Assembly (NCBI GenBank): GCA_002414665.1 | Contig: DIAF01000047.1 | Span: forward strand, 120,830 to 161,109 | Origin: Halieaceae bacterium UBA5085 | GTDB taxonomy: Bacteria; Pseudomonadota; Gammaproteobacteria; Pseudomonadales; Halieaceae | DNA: 40,280 nt | Direction: 5' to 3' | Part shown: one piece after another, positions 8,372 through 17,008 of the stretch | Numbering within the stretch: the stretch's first letter is position 1 | Layout: each line of letters starts with the position of its first letter | The notes under the pieces: model-generated | What the model was told of the DNA's origin: nothing | What the model saw: only the letters and a program-made list of their open reading frames with translations | Databases searched by the model: none | Program-made: the position numbers and the translations under genes

Positions 8372-8721
8372 TGGAACCCTGCCATCTGTCCTTCAGCAAA
8401 TCCGCGGCCCGCGAGGATATGCAGGTGCAGGTGGAATACGGTTTGGCCGGCGCCGGCACCGTTGTTGATGATGAGGCGGAAAGCCTCTGATACACCCAGC
8501 TGCTCCGCAACCTTGCCGGCGGCGAGCAGCAGATGCCCGAGCAACGCCTGGTCCTCCGGGGCCGCATCCACGAGCCGTGGAATGGCCTGCTTCGGAATCA
8601 CCAGCACATGCACCGGAGCCTGGGGATTGATGTCGTTGATGGCGATGCAGTGCTCGTCTTCGTAAAGCCGCTCGGAGGGAATCTCGCCGCTGATGATCTT
8701 GCCGAAAATGGTCTCCGTCAT
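8368..8721 (-). CDS. hinT: HIT family nucleotide hydrolase (HinT-like)
   Basis: A 117-residue histidine-triad protein. The signature HLHLHIL near the C-terminus supplies the catalytic triad, and FGKIISGEIP plus the internal YEDEHCIAINDINPQAP stretch are typical of bacterial HinT. The family hydrolyses adenosine phosphoramidates and aminoacyl-adenylates, which fits its position directly before an aminoacyl-tRNA synthetase. The stop overlaps the alaS start by four bases (ATGA). The start follows the Trm112-like gene by four bases, so the order is Trm112-like, hinT, alaS, lysC. Confidence 0.93.
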   Translation of the reverse strand: MTETIFGKIISGEIPSERLYEDEHCIAINDINPQAPVHVLVIPKQAIPRLVDAAPEDQALLGHLLLAAGKVAEQLGVSEAFRLIINNGAGAGQTVFHLHLHILAGRGFAEGQMAGFQ

Positions 8722-8725
8722 CGCT

Positions 8726-8911
8726 CTACCCCAGCTTCTCGTCAGCGGTGAGCTGGCGCGCCTCGCTCTCCAGCATCACCGGAATCCCATCGCGCACCGG
8801 GTACGCCAGGCCGCTGGCCTTGCAGATGAGTTCGTCTTTTTCCTTGTCGTACTCCAGCGGGGCCTTGGTTACGGGGCACACCAGAATACTCAGCAGCTTC
8901 TCGTCAATCAT
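8726..8911 (-). CDS. Trm112 family protein (UPF0434/YcaR-like)
   Basis: A 61-residue protein beginning MIDEKLLSILVCPVTKAPL. The LLxILVCPxTK start and the SGLAYPVRDGIPVML ending are the signature of the bacterial Trm112/YcaR family. Eukaryotic Trm112 is a zinc-binding activator of several methyltransferases; the bacterial role is unclear. This copy keeps one cysteine in the N-terminal CP and one in ICKAS, so a full four-cysteine zinc site is not present. First gene of the probable hinT-alaS-lysC unit. Confidence 0.9.
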   Translation of the reverse strand: MIDEKLLSILVCPVTKAPLEYDKEKDELICKASGLAYPVRDGIPVMLESEARQLTADEKLG

Positions 8912-8941
8912 GACCGGTCCTGAGGCAAACGAAGGGCCTGC

Positions 8942-8969
8942 ATTATACGGATTTTTCCGGGCGGTAACA
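8942..8969 (-). promoter_or_regulatory. Predicted sigma70 promoter of Trm112-hinT-alaS-lysC operon
   Basis: On the minus strand a perfect TATAAT (8947-8942) sits about 30 bases before the Trm112-like start. TGTTAC (8969-8964) lies 16 bases upstream as a modest -35 element. No other strong promoter is visible in the 87-base gap, so it probably drives the whole translation-related unit. Confidence 0.6.
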
Positions 8970-8998
8970 TGCCACTGGCTGCGCTGGCCGGGCCGCGC

Positions 8999-9829
8999 TC
9001 AGGGCGAGGCAGGGGCCTGCGCCGCGCGCATCGGCGGTACCAGCAGCTGCGGATCAATGCGTGCACTGCGCCAGGACATGCGCCAGTCGAGGTGCGGGCC
9101 CGTGGCGCGCCCCGTAGCGCCTACTTCGCCGATGATATCCCCCACCGCGATCTGGTCCCCGACCTGCACACTCACCTTGCTCAGGTGCAGGAATGACGAA
9201 GACAGGCGGTAGCCGTGGTCGAGGATGATAGTGCCACCGGAGTAAAAGAGGTCGGGCTCGGCCAGCGTCACCACCCCGGCGGCCGGTGCGCGCACGATCG
9301 TGCCCGTGGGCACCGCCACATCCACACCGTAGTGAGGGCTGCCGGGCTGCCCGTTGTACACCCGCTGGCTGCCGTATACCCCCGAGATGCGCCCCTCCAC
9401 CGGCCACTGGAAGCCGGCCAGGGCGCCGGCCAGCAGGTCCGGGCGCTGCAGGTTCTGTGCCTTGGCGGCGTTCACCAGCTCCCGCTCGCGGGCGATGCGC
9501 GCCAGCTGCTCTGGCGGCGGCGTGACCGTGCGCTGCGGCACACCTTCCACGCGCTGGATATTGTACTCGCGCGCCGCAATGTTCAGGGTCTGGCGGCACT
9601 CACCCACCTGCAGCAATGCACTGCTTGCGGCATCGCGGCTGAACCCGGCGACAAACGTGCCATCGTCAAGCACATCCAGCGCATCACCATCCAGGAGAAC
9701 CCGGGCACCCGGCGCGGCCTGCCCCCAGACCAGCCCACCCTGCTGCAGGTCACCCTGCAGGTCCACGCAAGCCGCCAGCGCGCCATTTGCACTCGATGCC
9801 ACCAGGGCTGCCATCAACCAGGCTTTCAT
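8999..9829 (-). CDS. M23 family metallopeptidase (LytM-type), secreted
   Basis: About 276 residues. I prefer ATG 9829 over GTG 9835 because GAGGAG lies nine bases before the ATG but only three before the GTG. A Sec signal peptide with an Ala-rich end is followed by a small beta-rich domain, a short helical linker (about residues 105-130) and a C-terminal peptidase domain. In the GTG-based numbering the zinc ligands would be H168 and D172 (HYGVD), with HxxL near 216-218 and HLD at 248-250. Most M23 enzymes have HxH there; this copy reads GPHLDWRM, with Asp in place of the second His. It probably acts on cell-wall peptide cross-links in the periplasm, or regulates such enzymes. It diverges from greB across 70 bases. 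Confidence 0.87.
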   Translation of the reverse strand: MKAWLMAALVASSANGALAACVDLQGDLQQGGLVWGQAAPGARVLLDGDALDVLDDGTFVAGFSRDAASSALLQVGECRQTLNIAAREYNIQRVEGVPQRTVTPPPEQLARIARERELVNAAKAQNLQRPDLLAGALAGFQWPVEGRISGVYGSQRVYNGQPGSPHYGVDVAVPTGTIVRAPAAGVVTLAEPDLFYSGGTIILDHGYRLSSSFLHLSKVSVQVGDQIAVGDIIGEVGATGRATGPHLDWRMSWRSARIDPQLLVPPMRAAQAPASP

Positions 9830-9900
9830 GCTCACACTCTCCTCGCCAAACAGGGCCTGCGCGCTAGTGTAGTGAAACCCGCGCCGTTAGAATATGTACC

Positions 9901-10419
9901 ATGAGCCGTTATCGTCCACCCCGCCGCCGCGGATCGCCCTACATCACCCCCGAAGGCGAGGCAATGTTGCGCGCGGAGCTGCACCAGCTGTGGAAAGTGG
10001 AGCGCCCGCAGGTGACCGACACGGTCCATGAGGCGGCAAAAAATGGCGACCGTTCGGAAAACGGCGACTACATCTACGGCAAGCGCCGGCTGCGGGAAAT
10101 CGACTCGCGGGTGCGCTTCCTGAGCAAGCGGCTGGAGGAACTGACCGTGGTCGACCGCATACCGGCCGACACCGGCAAAGTGTTCTTTGGCGCCTGGGTG
10201 ACACTGGAAGACGAGGCCGGCAACGAGCGCCGTTACCGCATCGTCGGCCCGGACGAGTTCGACCTCGCAGCGGGCAAGCTGAGCATGGACTCCCCGCTGG
10301 CCCGCAGCCTGCTCGGCAAGCGCCTGGATGACGAGGTGCGTCTGCAAAGCCCCGCAGGCGAGCAGCACTTCGTTATCGCGGACATCGAGTACGGCGACCC
10401 CGCGGCGCGCGCGACCTGA
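9901..10419 (+). CDS. greB: Transcription elongation factor GreB
   Basis: A 172-residue protein. The N-terminal coiled coil begins ITPEGEAMLRAEL and carries the acidic tip GDRSENGDYIYGKRRL, the GreB-type signature containing the residues that stimulate RNA cleavage by backtracked RNA polymerase. The C-terminal FKBP-like domain includes RIVGPDEFD and DSPLARSLLGK. The start ATG 9901 is close to a TAGAAT box (9888-9893), so the leader may be very short. It converges on the lipoprotein gene at 10441 with a 21-base gap. Confidence 0.96.
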   Translation: MSRYRPPRRRGSPYITPEGEAMLRAELHQLWKVERPQVTDTVHEAAKNGDRSENGDYIYGKRRLREIDSRVRFLSKRLEELTVVDRIPADTGKVFFGAWVTLEDEAGNERRYRIVGPDEFDLAAGKLSMDSPLARSLLGKRLDDEVRLQSPAGEQHFVIADIEYGDPAARAT

Positions 10420-10440
10420 GCCCCACGCGCCGTTCGCAGG

Positions 10441-12603
10441 TCAGCCCCCCGGCGAATAGCCGTTGGTGAAGCAGGGCTGGTCTGGCGCGCAGGTATCCAC
10501 AAAGCGACCCTCGCCATCCGGACGCAGGAACGCCGATTTCTGCGCCTGGGCCGCGGGTTCACGGCGCGGCAGGCTGTGCGGGTCGTTGCCGAAGTCCGGT
10601 TCGACCGGCGGCGTATTGGTGATCGGTGGCGGCGCCGTACCACCCTCCAGCGCACCGCCACCCACCGGGCCATCGTCCCACAGGGTCAACACCGAAGCGG
10701 TGAAGTCCCCCGCCGGGACGGGCTCCAGACCTACATAGGGATTGCTGTCGGGATGACGCCCTGTCTCCAGTGCGGGAATCCGCAACCGGGCGCCGATGCT
10801 GCGCGCCATGAACTCCGCCGACCACATGCTCACCTGGTGGTCACCGTAGGCCACCTGCAGCAGCACAGCGTGCTGCGGTGTGTTGGGCAGCGGGTCGCGT
10901 TCGATATGCACCGCGTAGCCGCTGGACTCGGCGCGGTCCCACAGCAGTTGCGCCATGGACAGCAGGAAGCTCTGGTCTTTAACGCTGGGGTAGCCGCCGC
11001 CATCAGCGCCGGTGCCACTGCCGCTGAAAAACGGCGTAAACGCATTGAAGTCGACACTGCGGCGCAGCAGAAAGCTGTAGGACATGCCTGGCACCCCGAG
11101 GACGCCTCGGGTCACATCCTGAATCACGCCCATGAGGGCACCGCCGAGAATGCCTCCCTGGCTGTTGCCGTCGTAATACACCGTACTGTTATCAAACACC
11201 GGCTGGCCGGCGGCCTGGAAGGCGGGGTCGGCGACAAAGCCGGCATCGCTCTTCAACAGTCGGGCAAGGAACATGAAGTTCAGCAGGCCCTGTTGCTGGC
11301 GATCAAAAAATGCCTGCATCAGACTGAAGTCCTGCAGCACCTGAATCGCGAACGGCACATCGGCACCGGCGAAGCCCGCCCAGTCCGTCGCGCAGAACAT
11401 CATCTGGTGATCCAGCGCCATGATGTCGACGTTTTGCCGAGTGCCACCACGTGCTTCGTTGGCGCTGCCGAGCAGGCCGTGACCATACAGCGAGGGCCGC
11501 GCCTGCGCCTTGGGCGGCTGGCTGAAGTCCTCCGCCACAGACCGGGGAATGCGACAGACGAAGTTGGCGGCAAACAGGTTGTCGCCGTTCAGCCGGTCTG
11601 GCAGGCCATCGTCCGGTGTCGCGTAGTAGAAGGCCGAGCCCGGCGCGCCGTCGTCGGAGTTGAGGAAGTTCGGCACAAAAAACGTGCCGGCGATTTCCCG
11701 CGCAATCTGCTCGTCTTGGCCGTCGGCGCAACCCGCGGGGTCGCAGGGTGCGTAATCGGTCAGGGTGCTGATGACATAGTCGGGGGCCGCTGTGCCCAGG
11801 TCGGCGAAGGCCTCATCCCGGATGTGCAGCAGGCGCTCGGTGATGTTGCGCGCACTGGCCACGGTAAAGTCCCAGGCCAGGTAGAGTTCGCTGCGCTCGA
11901 CGCCCGCCTCCTGCAGCTCGCTGAACATCGCCTCCATCGCCGCACGGCGCTCCTCAATGGCGGTATTGTCGGTCAACGTGTCATCGCGGAAGGCACGGAA
12001 CACATCGGGCGCGGGCAACAGATCGCCGTTGCTGTCACGCAGGTTGCGCAGCGCCACGATATAGCGCTCGCCCCGTTCGAACTGCACCATCGGGCGAATG
12101 ATAAACGTCTGTTCTGCCGGGTCATCGGTGTTGGCGTCGAGCTCGGCGAACACCAGATGCTGCTCTCCCGTACTGGCGCGGATCACCACCACCGGCGAGT
12201 CCGGCTCCAGCGAAGCGGAAAGATCGGTAATCCGCGGTGCGCCGGTTTGCGCAAGATCCACGCCGGGGACCTGGGCAAGAATCATCTGCGACGGCGAGAA
12301 ACCGTCGTTGCGGTTCCACTCGGAGGGGTCCACCCGGTCGCCGCGCCGGTTGGCCGGCATTGACGCCTGATTCAGGTTCACCCGACGCCCGGTGTCGAGG
12401 CTGTCATCGGCCACCGTGAACACATCACTGGGCCAGGGGAACATGCAGTTGTCAGCATCGAGCATCTCGCAGCGGTCGGCGTTGGGTGTATCAATGCTGA
12501 TCGGCGGTGGCTCGGGGGGTGCGGGGCTGGTGTCGGTGCCATCGGAGCAGGCCGTCAGGCCCGCCAGCAACGACAGGGAGAGCACGCTGCGCAGGAATGT
12601 CAT
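10441..12603 (-). CDS. Large lipoprotein with alpha/beta-hydrolase-like nucleophile motif
   Basis: A 720-residue protein with a short signal peptide ending in a lipobox (GLTAC, Cys19), so probably outer-membrane or periplasmic. A low-complexity Pro/Ser/Asp linker follows. The N-terminal domain contains CMFPWPSDVF and MPANRRGDRVDP with a conserved-looking beta-rich region. In the second half, YYDGNSQGGILGGALMG is a GxSxG nucleophile elbow in a hydrophobic context, and HGLLGSANEARGG upstream could form an oxyanion loop. This suggests a secreted esterase or depolymerase-like hydrolase; no substrate can be named. Cysteine pairs (CMFPWPSD region, CDPAGC, CAPDQPC) suit an exported, disulfide-bonded protein. 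It follows the serine-hydrolase gene by about 60 bases on the same strand. Confidence 0.7.
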   Translation of the reverse strand: MTFLRSVLSLSLLAGLTACSDGTDTSPAPPEPPPISIDTPNADRCEMLDADNCMFPWPSDVFTVADDSLDTGRRVNLNQASMPANRRGDRVDPSEWNRNDGFSPSQMILAQVPGVDLAQTGAPRITDLSASLEPDSPVVVIRASTGEQHLVFAELDANTDDPAEQTFIIRPMVQFERGERYIVALRNLRDSNGDLLPAPDVFRAFRDDTLTDNTAIEERRAAMEAMFSELQEAGVERSELYLAWDFTVASARNITERLLHIRDEAFADLGTAAPDYVISTLTDYAPCDPAGCADGQDEQIAREIAGTFFVPNFLNSDDGAPGSAFYYATPDDGLPDRLNGDNLFAANFVCRIPRSVAEDFSQPPKAQARPSLYGHGLLGSANEARGGTRQNVDIMALDHQMMFCATDWAGFAGADVPFAIQVLQDFSLMQAFFDRQQQGLLNFMFLARLLKSDAGFVADPAFQAAGQPVFDNSTVYYDGNSQGGILGGALMGVIQDVTRGVLGVPGMSYSFLLRRSVDFNAFTPFFSGSGTGADGGGYPSVKDQSFLLSMAQLLWDRAESSGYAVHIERDPLPNTPQHAVLLQVAYGDHQVSMWSAEFMARSIGARLRIPALETGRHPDSNPYVGLEPVPAGDFTASVLTLWDDGPVGGGALEGGTAPPPITNTPPVEPDFGNDPHSLPRREPAAQAQKSAFLRPDGEGRFVDTCAPDQPCFTNGYSPGG

Positions 12604-12664
12604 GTAAACCTCCGGGGTCTCTTTTTATTATGCGATCCCCGGAGCCTAGCGCAGCCGCAGTGAC

Positions 12665-13882
12665 TCAGTCCAGCGCGGCGTAGACCATGGATTCCAGCTG
12701 TCCGCGCAGGTTGAAGGTACTGGAGGGCATGAGCTGGGTCATGAAAATCACCACCAGTTCCTCCTCCGGGTCCACCCAGAACAGCGTGCTGGCCAGACCG
12801 CCCCAGAAAAAGCTCCCCATCGAGGCCAGGTTGCCGTTCTTGACCGGGTCAATCCTGTTGGCGAACCCCAAGCCGAAACCGACGCCCTCATATTCGGTCT
12901 CGCTGAAGCTGCCCATCGCGTATTGCTCGAGATCGACATCGCCGGGCAGATGATTGGCGGTCATGTAGTCCAGGGTGCGTGAGCCCAGAATGCGCACACC
13001 ATCCAGAGTGCCACCCTGCAGCAACATTTGGCAGAAACGGAAATAGTCGCCGACGGTCGACAGCAGCCCGCCGCCACCCGAGTAGAACACCCGATCGCGG
13101 AACTGGCTGGCCTGTCCGTCGTCGTTGCAGACCAGCTTTTTCGCCGCGTCACGCTCGTAGCAGGAGGCCAGACGGTGCACCTTGTCGGGCGTGATATTGA
13201 ATGCGGTATCCACCATACCCAGGGGGCCGAACAGGTGCTCCTGCAGGTAATCCGGCAGTGACTGGCCGCTGATCACTTCAATCAGGTAGCCCAGCACGTC
13301 GGTCGCCACGGAATAGTTCCAGCGCGTTCCAGGCGAGAACTCCAGCGGCAGCTGTGCCAGTTGCTCGATCATGTGCTGGAGCGTGTAACCCGGCGCCGGA
13401 TTGGCGACCTGCAGCTTGCGGTAGGCGTAATCCAGATTGGTCTCGCGAAGAAAATCGTAGGTCAGGCCCGAGGTGTGGCGCAGCAGGTCGCGGATGGTCA
13501 TGGGCCGCTCGCAGGGGGCCGTGGCAAACAGCGGAAACGCGCCCGCCGTACGCACCGCCAGGTTGCGCCACTCGGGGATAAAGCGGTGTACCGGGTCCTC
13601 CAGCGAAAACAGCCCGCGCTCGTAGAGCATCATCAGGGCCACCGACGTGATGGGCTTGCTCATGGAGTAGATGCGGAAGATAGTGTCCTCGCTCATCGGC
13701 GTGTCGCGCTCGAGATCACTGAGCCCCGCCACATCCAGCAGCCCCACGCGACCGTAACGGGCAACCAGCGTAATGCTGCCGGGCAGCTTGCCGGGCTCGA
13801 TGTAGCGGCCGCGCAGATGCTCACCAATGCGCGCCAGTTGTGCGGCATTGAGGCCCAGAGTTTCGGGGTTTACCTGTTCCAT
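12665..13882 (-). CDS. Serine hydrolase, beta-lactamase/esterase EstB-like family
   Basis: A 405-residue cytoplasmic-type protein (no signal peptide), starting at ATG 13882; the frame upstream is antisense to gcvP. The SxxK motif is S73-M-S-K76 (IYSMSKPITS), followed by HTSGLTYDF (about 136-144) and a Tyr motif WNYSVATD (Y190), the catalytic trio of class C beta-lactamase-like and family VIII esterases. The GGGGLLSTVGDYFRFCQMLL segment is typical of these hydrolases. It probably cleaves short acyl esters; beta-lactam hydrolysis is possible but less likely. It diverges from gcvP. Confidence 0.88.
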   Translation of the reverse strand: MEQVNPETLGLNAAQLARIGEHLRGRYIEPGKLPGSITLVARYGRVGLLDVAGLSDLERDTPMSEDTIFRIYSMSKPITSVALMMLYERGLFSLEDPVHRFIPEWRNLAVRTAGAFPLFATAPCERPMTIRDLLRHTSGLTYDFLRETNLDYAYRKLQVANPAPGYTLQHMIEQLAQLPLEFSPGTRWNYSVATDVLGYLIEVISGQSLPDYLQEHLFGPLGMVDTAFNITPDKVHRLASCYERDAAKKLVCNDDGQASQFRDRVFYSGGGGLLSTVGDYFRFCQMLLQGGTLDGVRILGSRTLDYMTANHLPGDVDLEQYAMGSFSETEYEGVGFGLGFANRIDPVKNGNLASMGSFFWGGLASTLFWVDPEEELVVIFMTQLMPSSTFNLRGQLESMVYAALD

Positions 13883-13954
13883 GCAGTCTCCTGATCGCGA
13901 GGCGGATAGCGTTGCCCGGCAGTGTGCCAGACTGGTCACAAGGGGTACAGAATA

Positions 13955-13983
13955 TTGCCGCTCGGGTGCCCGGCTGCTACCAT
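13955..13983 (+). promoter_or_regulatory. Predicted sigma70 promoter of gcvP
   Basis: TTGCCG (13955-13960) and TACCAT (13978-13983) are 17 bases apart, 48 bases before the gcvP start. Both boxes are partial matches. No glycine-riboswitch-like leader is visible in the 148-base intergenic space. Confidence 0.45.
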
Positions 13984-14030
13984 TCGCGCCTTCCTTCATA
14001 CCCTGCTGCCACGCCCGCCCCGGAGCCCCC

Positions 14031-16922
14031 ATGACCCGTCCTTCGCTGTCTGAACTGGAACATTCCCAGGAGTTTCTGGGGCGCCATATCGGGCCCACAC
14101 CGGAGCAGCAGGCGGAGATGGCCCGCACCCTCGGCTTCGACAGCCTTGAGGCACTGATTGACGCCACGGTGCCGGCGCGCATCCGCAACCAGGCACCCAT
14201 GAACCTTGCCGCACCACAGACCGAGCAGGCGGTGCTGGCACGGCTGCGCGCCATTGCCGGCAAGAACCGTGTGCTCAAGTCCTACATCGGCACTGGCTAC
14301 CACGACACCTACACGCCGGCAGTGATCCAGCGCAACGTACTGGAGAACCCGGGCTGGTATACCGCGTATACGCCGTACCAGCCTGAAATCTCGCAGGGCC
14401 GCCTGGAAGCGCTGCTCACCTTCCAGCAGGCCATTATGGACCTCACTGGCATGGAGCTGGCCAACGCCTCGATGCTGGACGAAGGCACCGCCGCCGCAGA
14501 GGCCATGACCCTGCTGCAGCGGGTAAACAAGAAAAACCGCAGCAGCACGTTCATTGTCGCCGAGGACTGCCATCCCCAGACCATCGCCGTGGTCCGCACC
14601 CGTGCAGAGGCCCTGGATATCGACGTGGTGGTGGGTGACCCCGCGCAGCTCGTCGGCAGCACCGAGGCCTTTGGCCTGCTGCTGCAATACCCGGGTACCT
14701 ACGGCCATGTGCGCGACCTGGAGCCCCTGATCGCCAAAGCGCGCGATGCCGGTACGCTGGTCACCGTGGCCGCCGATCTGATGTCCCTGTTACTGCTCAA
14801 GTCACCCGGCGCGCAGGGCGCCGATGTGGTGGTGGGCAATTCCCAGCGCTTTGGTGTGCCGATGGGTTTCGGCGGGCCACACGCCGCCTTTTTCGCCACG
14901 CGGGACGCCTTCAAACGGTCCACTCCCGGACGCATTATCGGCGTATCCATTGATCGCCACGGCAACGAGGCGCTGCGCATGGCCATGCAAACCCGCGAGC
15001 AGCACATTCGCCGGGAAAAGGCCACGAGTAACATCTGCACGGCCCAGGCGCTGCTGTCCATCATGGCGGCGTTTTACGCCATGTACCACGGCCCGGTGGG
15101 CCTGCGGCGCATCGCCGAGCGTATCCACTACCTCACCGGTGTGCTGGCCAGCGGCCTGCAGGCAGCGGGGCTGCCGGCAGACAACGACGCCTATTTCGAC
15201 ACGCTGACGATCAATGTGGGGGACCAGCAGCAGGCCATCCTGCAGCGGGCCCTGGACGCCGGCATGAACCTGCGGATTATCGGCACGCACACGCTGGGCA
15301 TAGCGCTGGATGAAACCACCACGGCCGAGGACGTGGACCGTTTACTCGCCGTCATCACGGGCAAGGAGCCCGCCAACCCCTGCCGCGAGCAGCCCGCCCC
15401 CGCCTCGGGCATTCCCCAGCCATTGCAGCGCGCGGTGGATTACCTGCAGCACCCGCTGTTCAACGACTACCACTCCGAGACCGAAATGCTGCGCTACATG
15501 CGCCGCCTGGAATCCCGCGATATCGCACTCAACCAGGCGATGATTCCGCTGGGCAGCTGCACCATGAAGCTCAACGCCACCACGGAAATGTTGCCTGTGA
15601 CCTGGCAGGAGTTCGCCGGTATCCATCCGTTTGCCCCCGCCGATCAGACCGAAGGCTACCGGGAGCTGCTGACGGAGCTGGAGCACATGCTCAAGGAGTG
15701 CACCGGTTACGATGCCATTTCACTGCAGCCCAACGCCGGCTCGCAGGGGGAGTACGCCGGGCTGCTGGCGATTCGCCGCTACCATGAGAGCCGCGGCGAC
15801 GACCAGCGCGACGTGTGCCTGATCCCCTCCTCGGCCCACGGCACCAACCCCGCCAGTGCCGCGCTGGCCGGCATGCGCGTGGTCATTGTGGAGTGCGATG
15901 CCGATGGCAACGTCGACCTGGCTGACCTCAGCGCCCGCGCCGAGCAGTACAGCAATGAGCTCGCGGCCATCATGATCACCTACCCCTCCACCCACGGCGT
16001 GTTCGAAGAAACCGTGATCGATGTCTGCGACATCGTGCACCGTCACGGCGGCCAGGTGTATGTGGACGGCGCCAACCTCAACGCCCTGGTGGGCCTCGCC
16101 TCTCCCGGCAAGTTCGGCGCCGACGTGTCGCACCTGAACCTGCACAAGACCTTCTGCATTCCCCACGGCGGCGGCGGCCCCGGTATGGGGCCGATCGGGG
16201 TGGGCGCGCACCTGCAGCCCTTCCTGCCGTCACACCCGGTGGTACCGGTGCCCGGCCTGCCGGAAAGCAACGACGTGGTGTCCGCAGCGCCCTGGGGCAG
16301 CGCCTCCATCCTGCCGATCAGCTGGGCCTACATTGCGCTCATGGGCGCCGAGGGCCTGACCCAGGCCACCCGCGTCGCGATTTTGAGCGCGAACTACATC
16401 GCCCACCGCCTCAAGGGCCACTACCCCGTGCTCTACACAGGCCGCAACGGCACCGTGGCACACGAGTGCATCGTGGACATTCGTCCGTTGAAGGAGGCCA
16501 GCGGTATCTCCGAGGAGGACATCGCCAAGCGTCTGGTGGACTTCGGCTTCCACGCACCGACCATGTCGTTCCCGGTCGCAGGCACCTTGATGATCGAACC
16601 GACTGAATCTGAGTCCCTGGCGGAGCTGGACCGCTTCTGCGACGCCATGATTGCCATTCGCGAGGAAATCCGCGCGGTGGAAGAAGGCCGCCTGGACGCC
16701 GAGGACAACCCCTTGCGCAACGCCCCGCACACCCTGCTGGATGTCACCGCCGAGCACTGGGACCACGCCTACACCCGGGAACAGGCCGCCTACCCCCTGC
16801 CCTCACTGCGCCAGCGCAAATACTGGCCACCGGTGAACCGGGTAGACAACGTGTATGGCGACCGCAACCTGGTGTGTTCCTGCCCGAGCATTGATGCGTA
16901 TCGGGAGCCGGCGGGGGTCTAG
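14031..16922 (+). CDS. gcvP: Glycine dehydrogenase (aminomethyl-transferring), glycine cleavage P protein
   Basis: A 963-residue single-chain P protein. It starts at ATG 14031; the frame extends upstream but over the divergent gene. The N-terminal half begins with the conserved FLGRHIGPT and contains YTAYTPYQPEISQGRLEALL. The second half has the PLP site HLNLHKTFCIPHGGGGPG with the Schiff-base lysine at about K706. It decarboxylates glycine and passes the aminomethyl group to lipoyl-GcvH. Length fits the E. coli-type fused P protein. gcvT and gcvH are not adjacent, unlike in many gammaproteobacteria where gcvTHP form one operon, so they must be elsewhere. Confidence 0.97.
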   Translation: MTRPSLSELEHSQEFLGRHIGPTPEQQAEMARTLGFDSLEALIDATVPARIRNQAPMNLAAPQTEQAVLARLRAIAGKNRVLKSYIGTGYHDTYTPAVIQRNVLENPGWYTAYTPYQPEISQGRLEALLTFQQAIMDLTGMELANASMLDEGTAAAEAMTLLQRVNKKNRSSTFIVAEDCHPQTIAVVRTRAEALDIDVVVGDPAQLVGSTEAFGLLLQYPGTYGHVRDLEPLIAKARDAGTLVTVAADLMSLLLLKSPGAQGADVVVGNSQRFGVPMGFGGPHAAFFATRDAFKRSTPGRIIGVSIDRHGNEALRMAMQTREQHIRREKATSNICTAQALLSIMAAFYAMYHGPVGLRRIAERIHYLTGVLASGLQAAGLPADNDAYFDTLTINVGDQQQAILQRALDAGMNLRIIGTHTLGIALDETTTAEDVDRLLAVITGKEPANPCREQPAPASGIPQPLQRAVDYLQHPLFNDYHSETEMLRYMRRLESRDIALNQAMIPLGSCTMKLNATTEMLPVTWQEFAGIHPFAPADQTEGYRELLTELEHMLKECTGYDAISLQPNAGSQGEYAGLLAIRRYHESRGDDQRDVCLIPSSAHGTNPASAALAGMRVVIVECDADGNVDLADLSARAEQYSNELAAIMITYPSTHGVFEETVIDVCDIVHRHGGQVYVDGANLNALVGLASPGKFGADVSHLNLHKTFCIPHGGGGPGMGPIGVGAHLQPFLPSHPVVPVPGLPESNDVVSAAPWGSASILPISWAYIALMGAEGLTQATRVAILSANYIAHRLKGHYPVLYTGRNGTVAHECIVDIRPLKEASGISEEDIAKRLVDFGFHAPTMSFPVAGTLMIEPTESESLAELDRFCDAMIAIREEIRAVEEGRLDAEDNPLRNAPHTLLDVTAEHWDHAYTREQAAYPLPSLRQRKYWPPVNRVDNVYGDRNLVCSCPSIDAYREPAGV

Positions 16923-17008
16923 AGAAGCGGGTAGATTGAGCGAGCCGACCCGAGTATTCCTACTTTGCGGGGCTCTCTAACGGCGCGAATTGGGGTGCTT
17001 GGGTCAAC

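Noticed and set aside
10576..12363. 595-codon plus-strand frame antisense to the lipoprotein
   Set aside because: Same antisense effect; no signal, domain or ribosome site.
13883..14030. Glycine riboswitch before gcvP
   Set aside because: The space is short and no tandem aptamer-like structure was visible.
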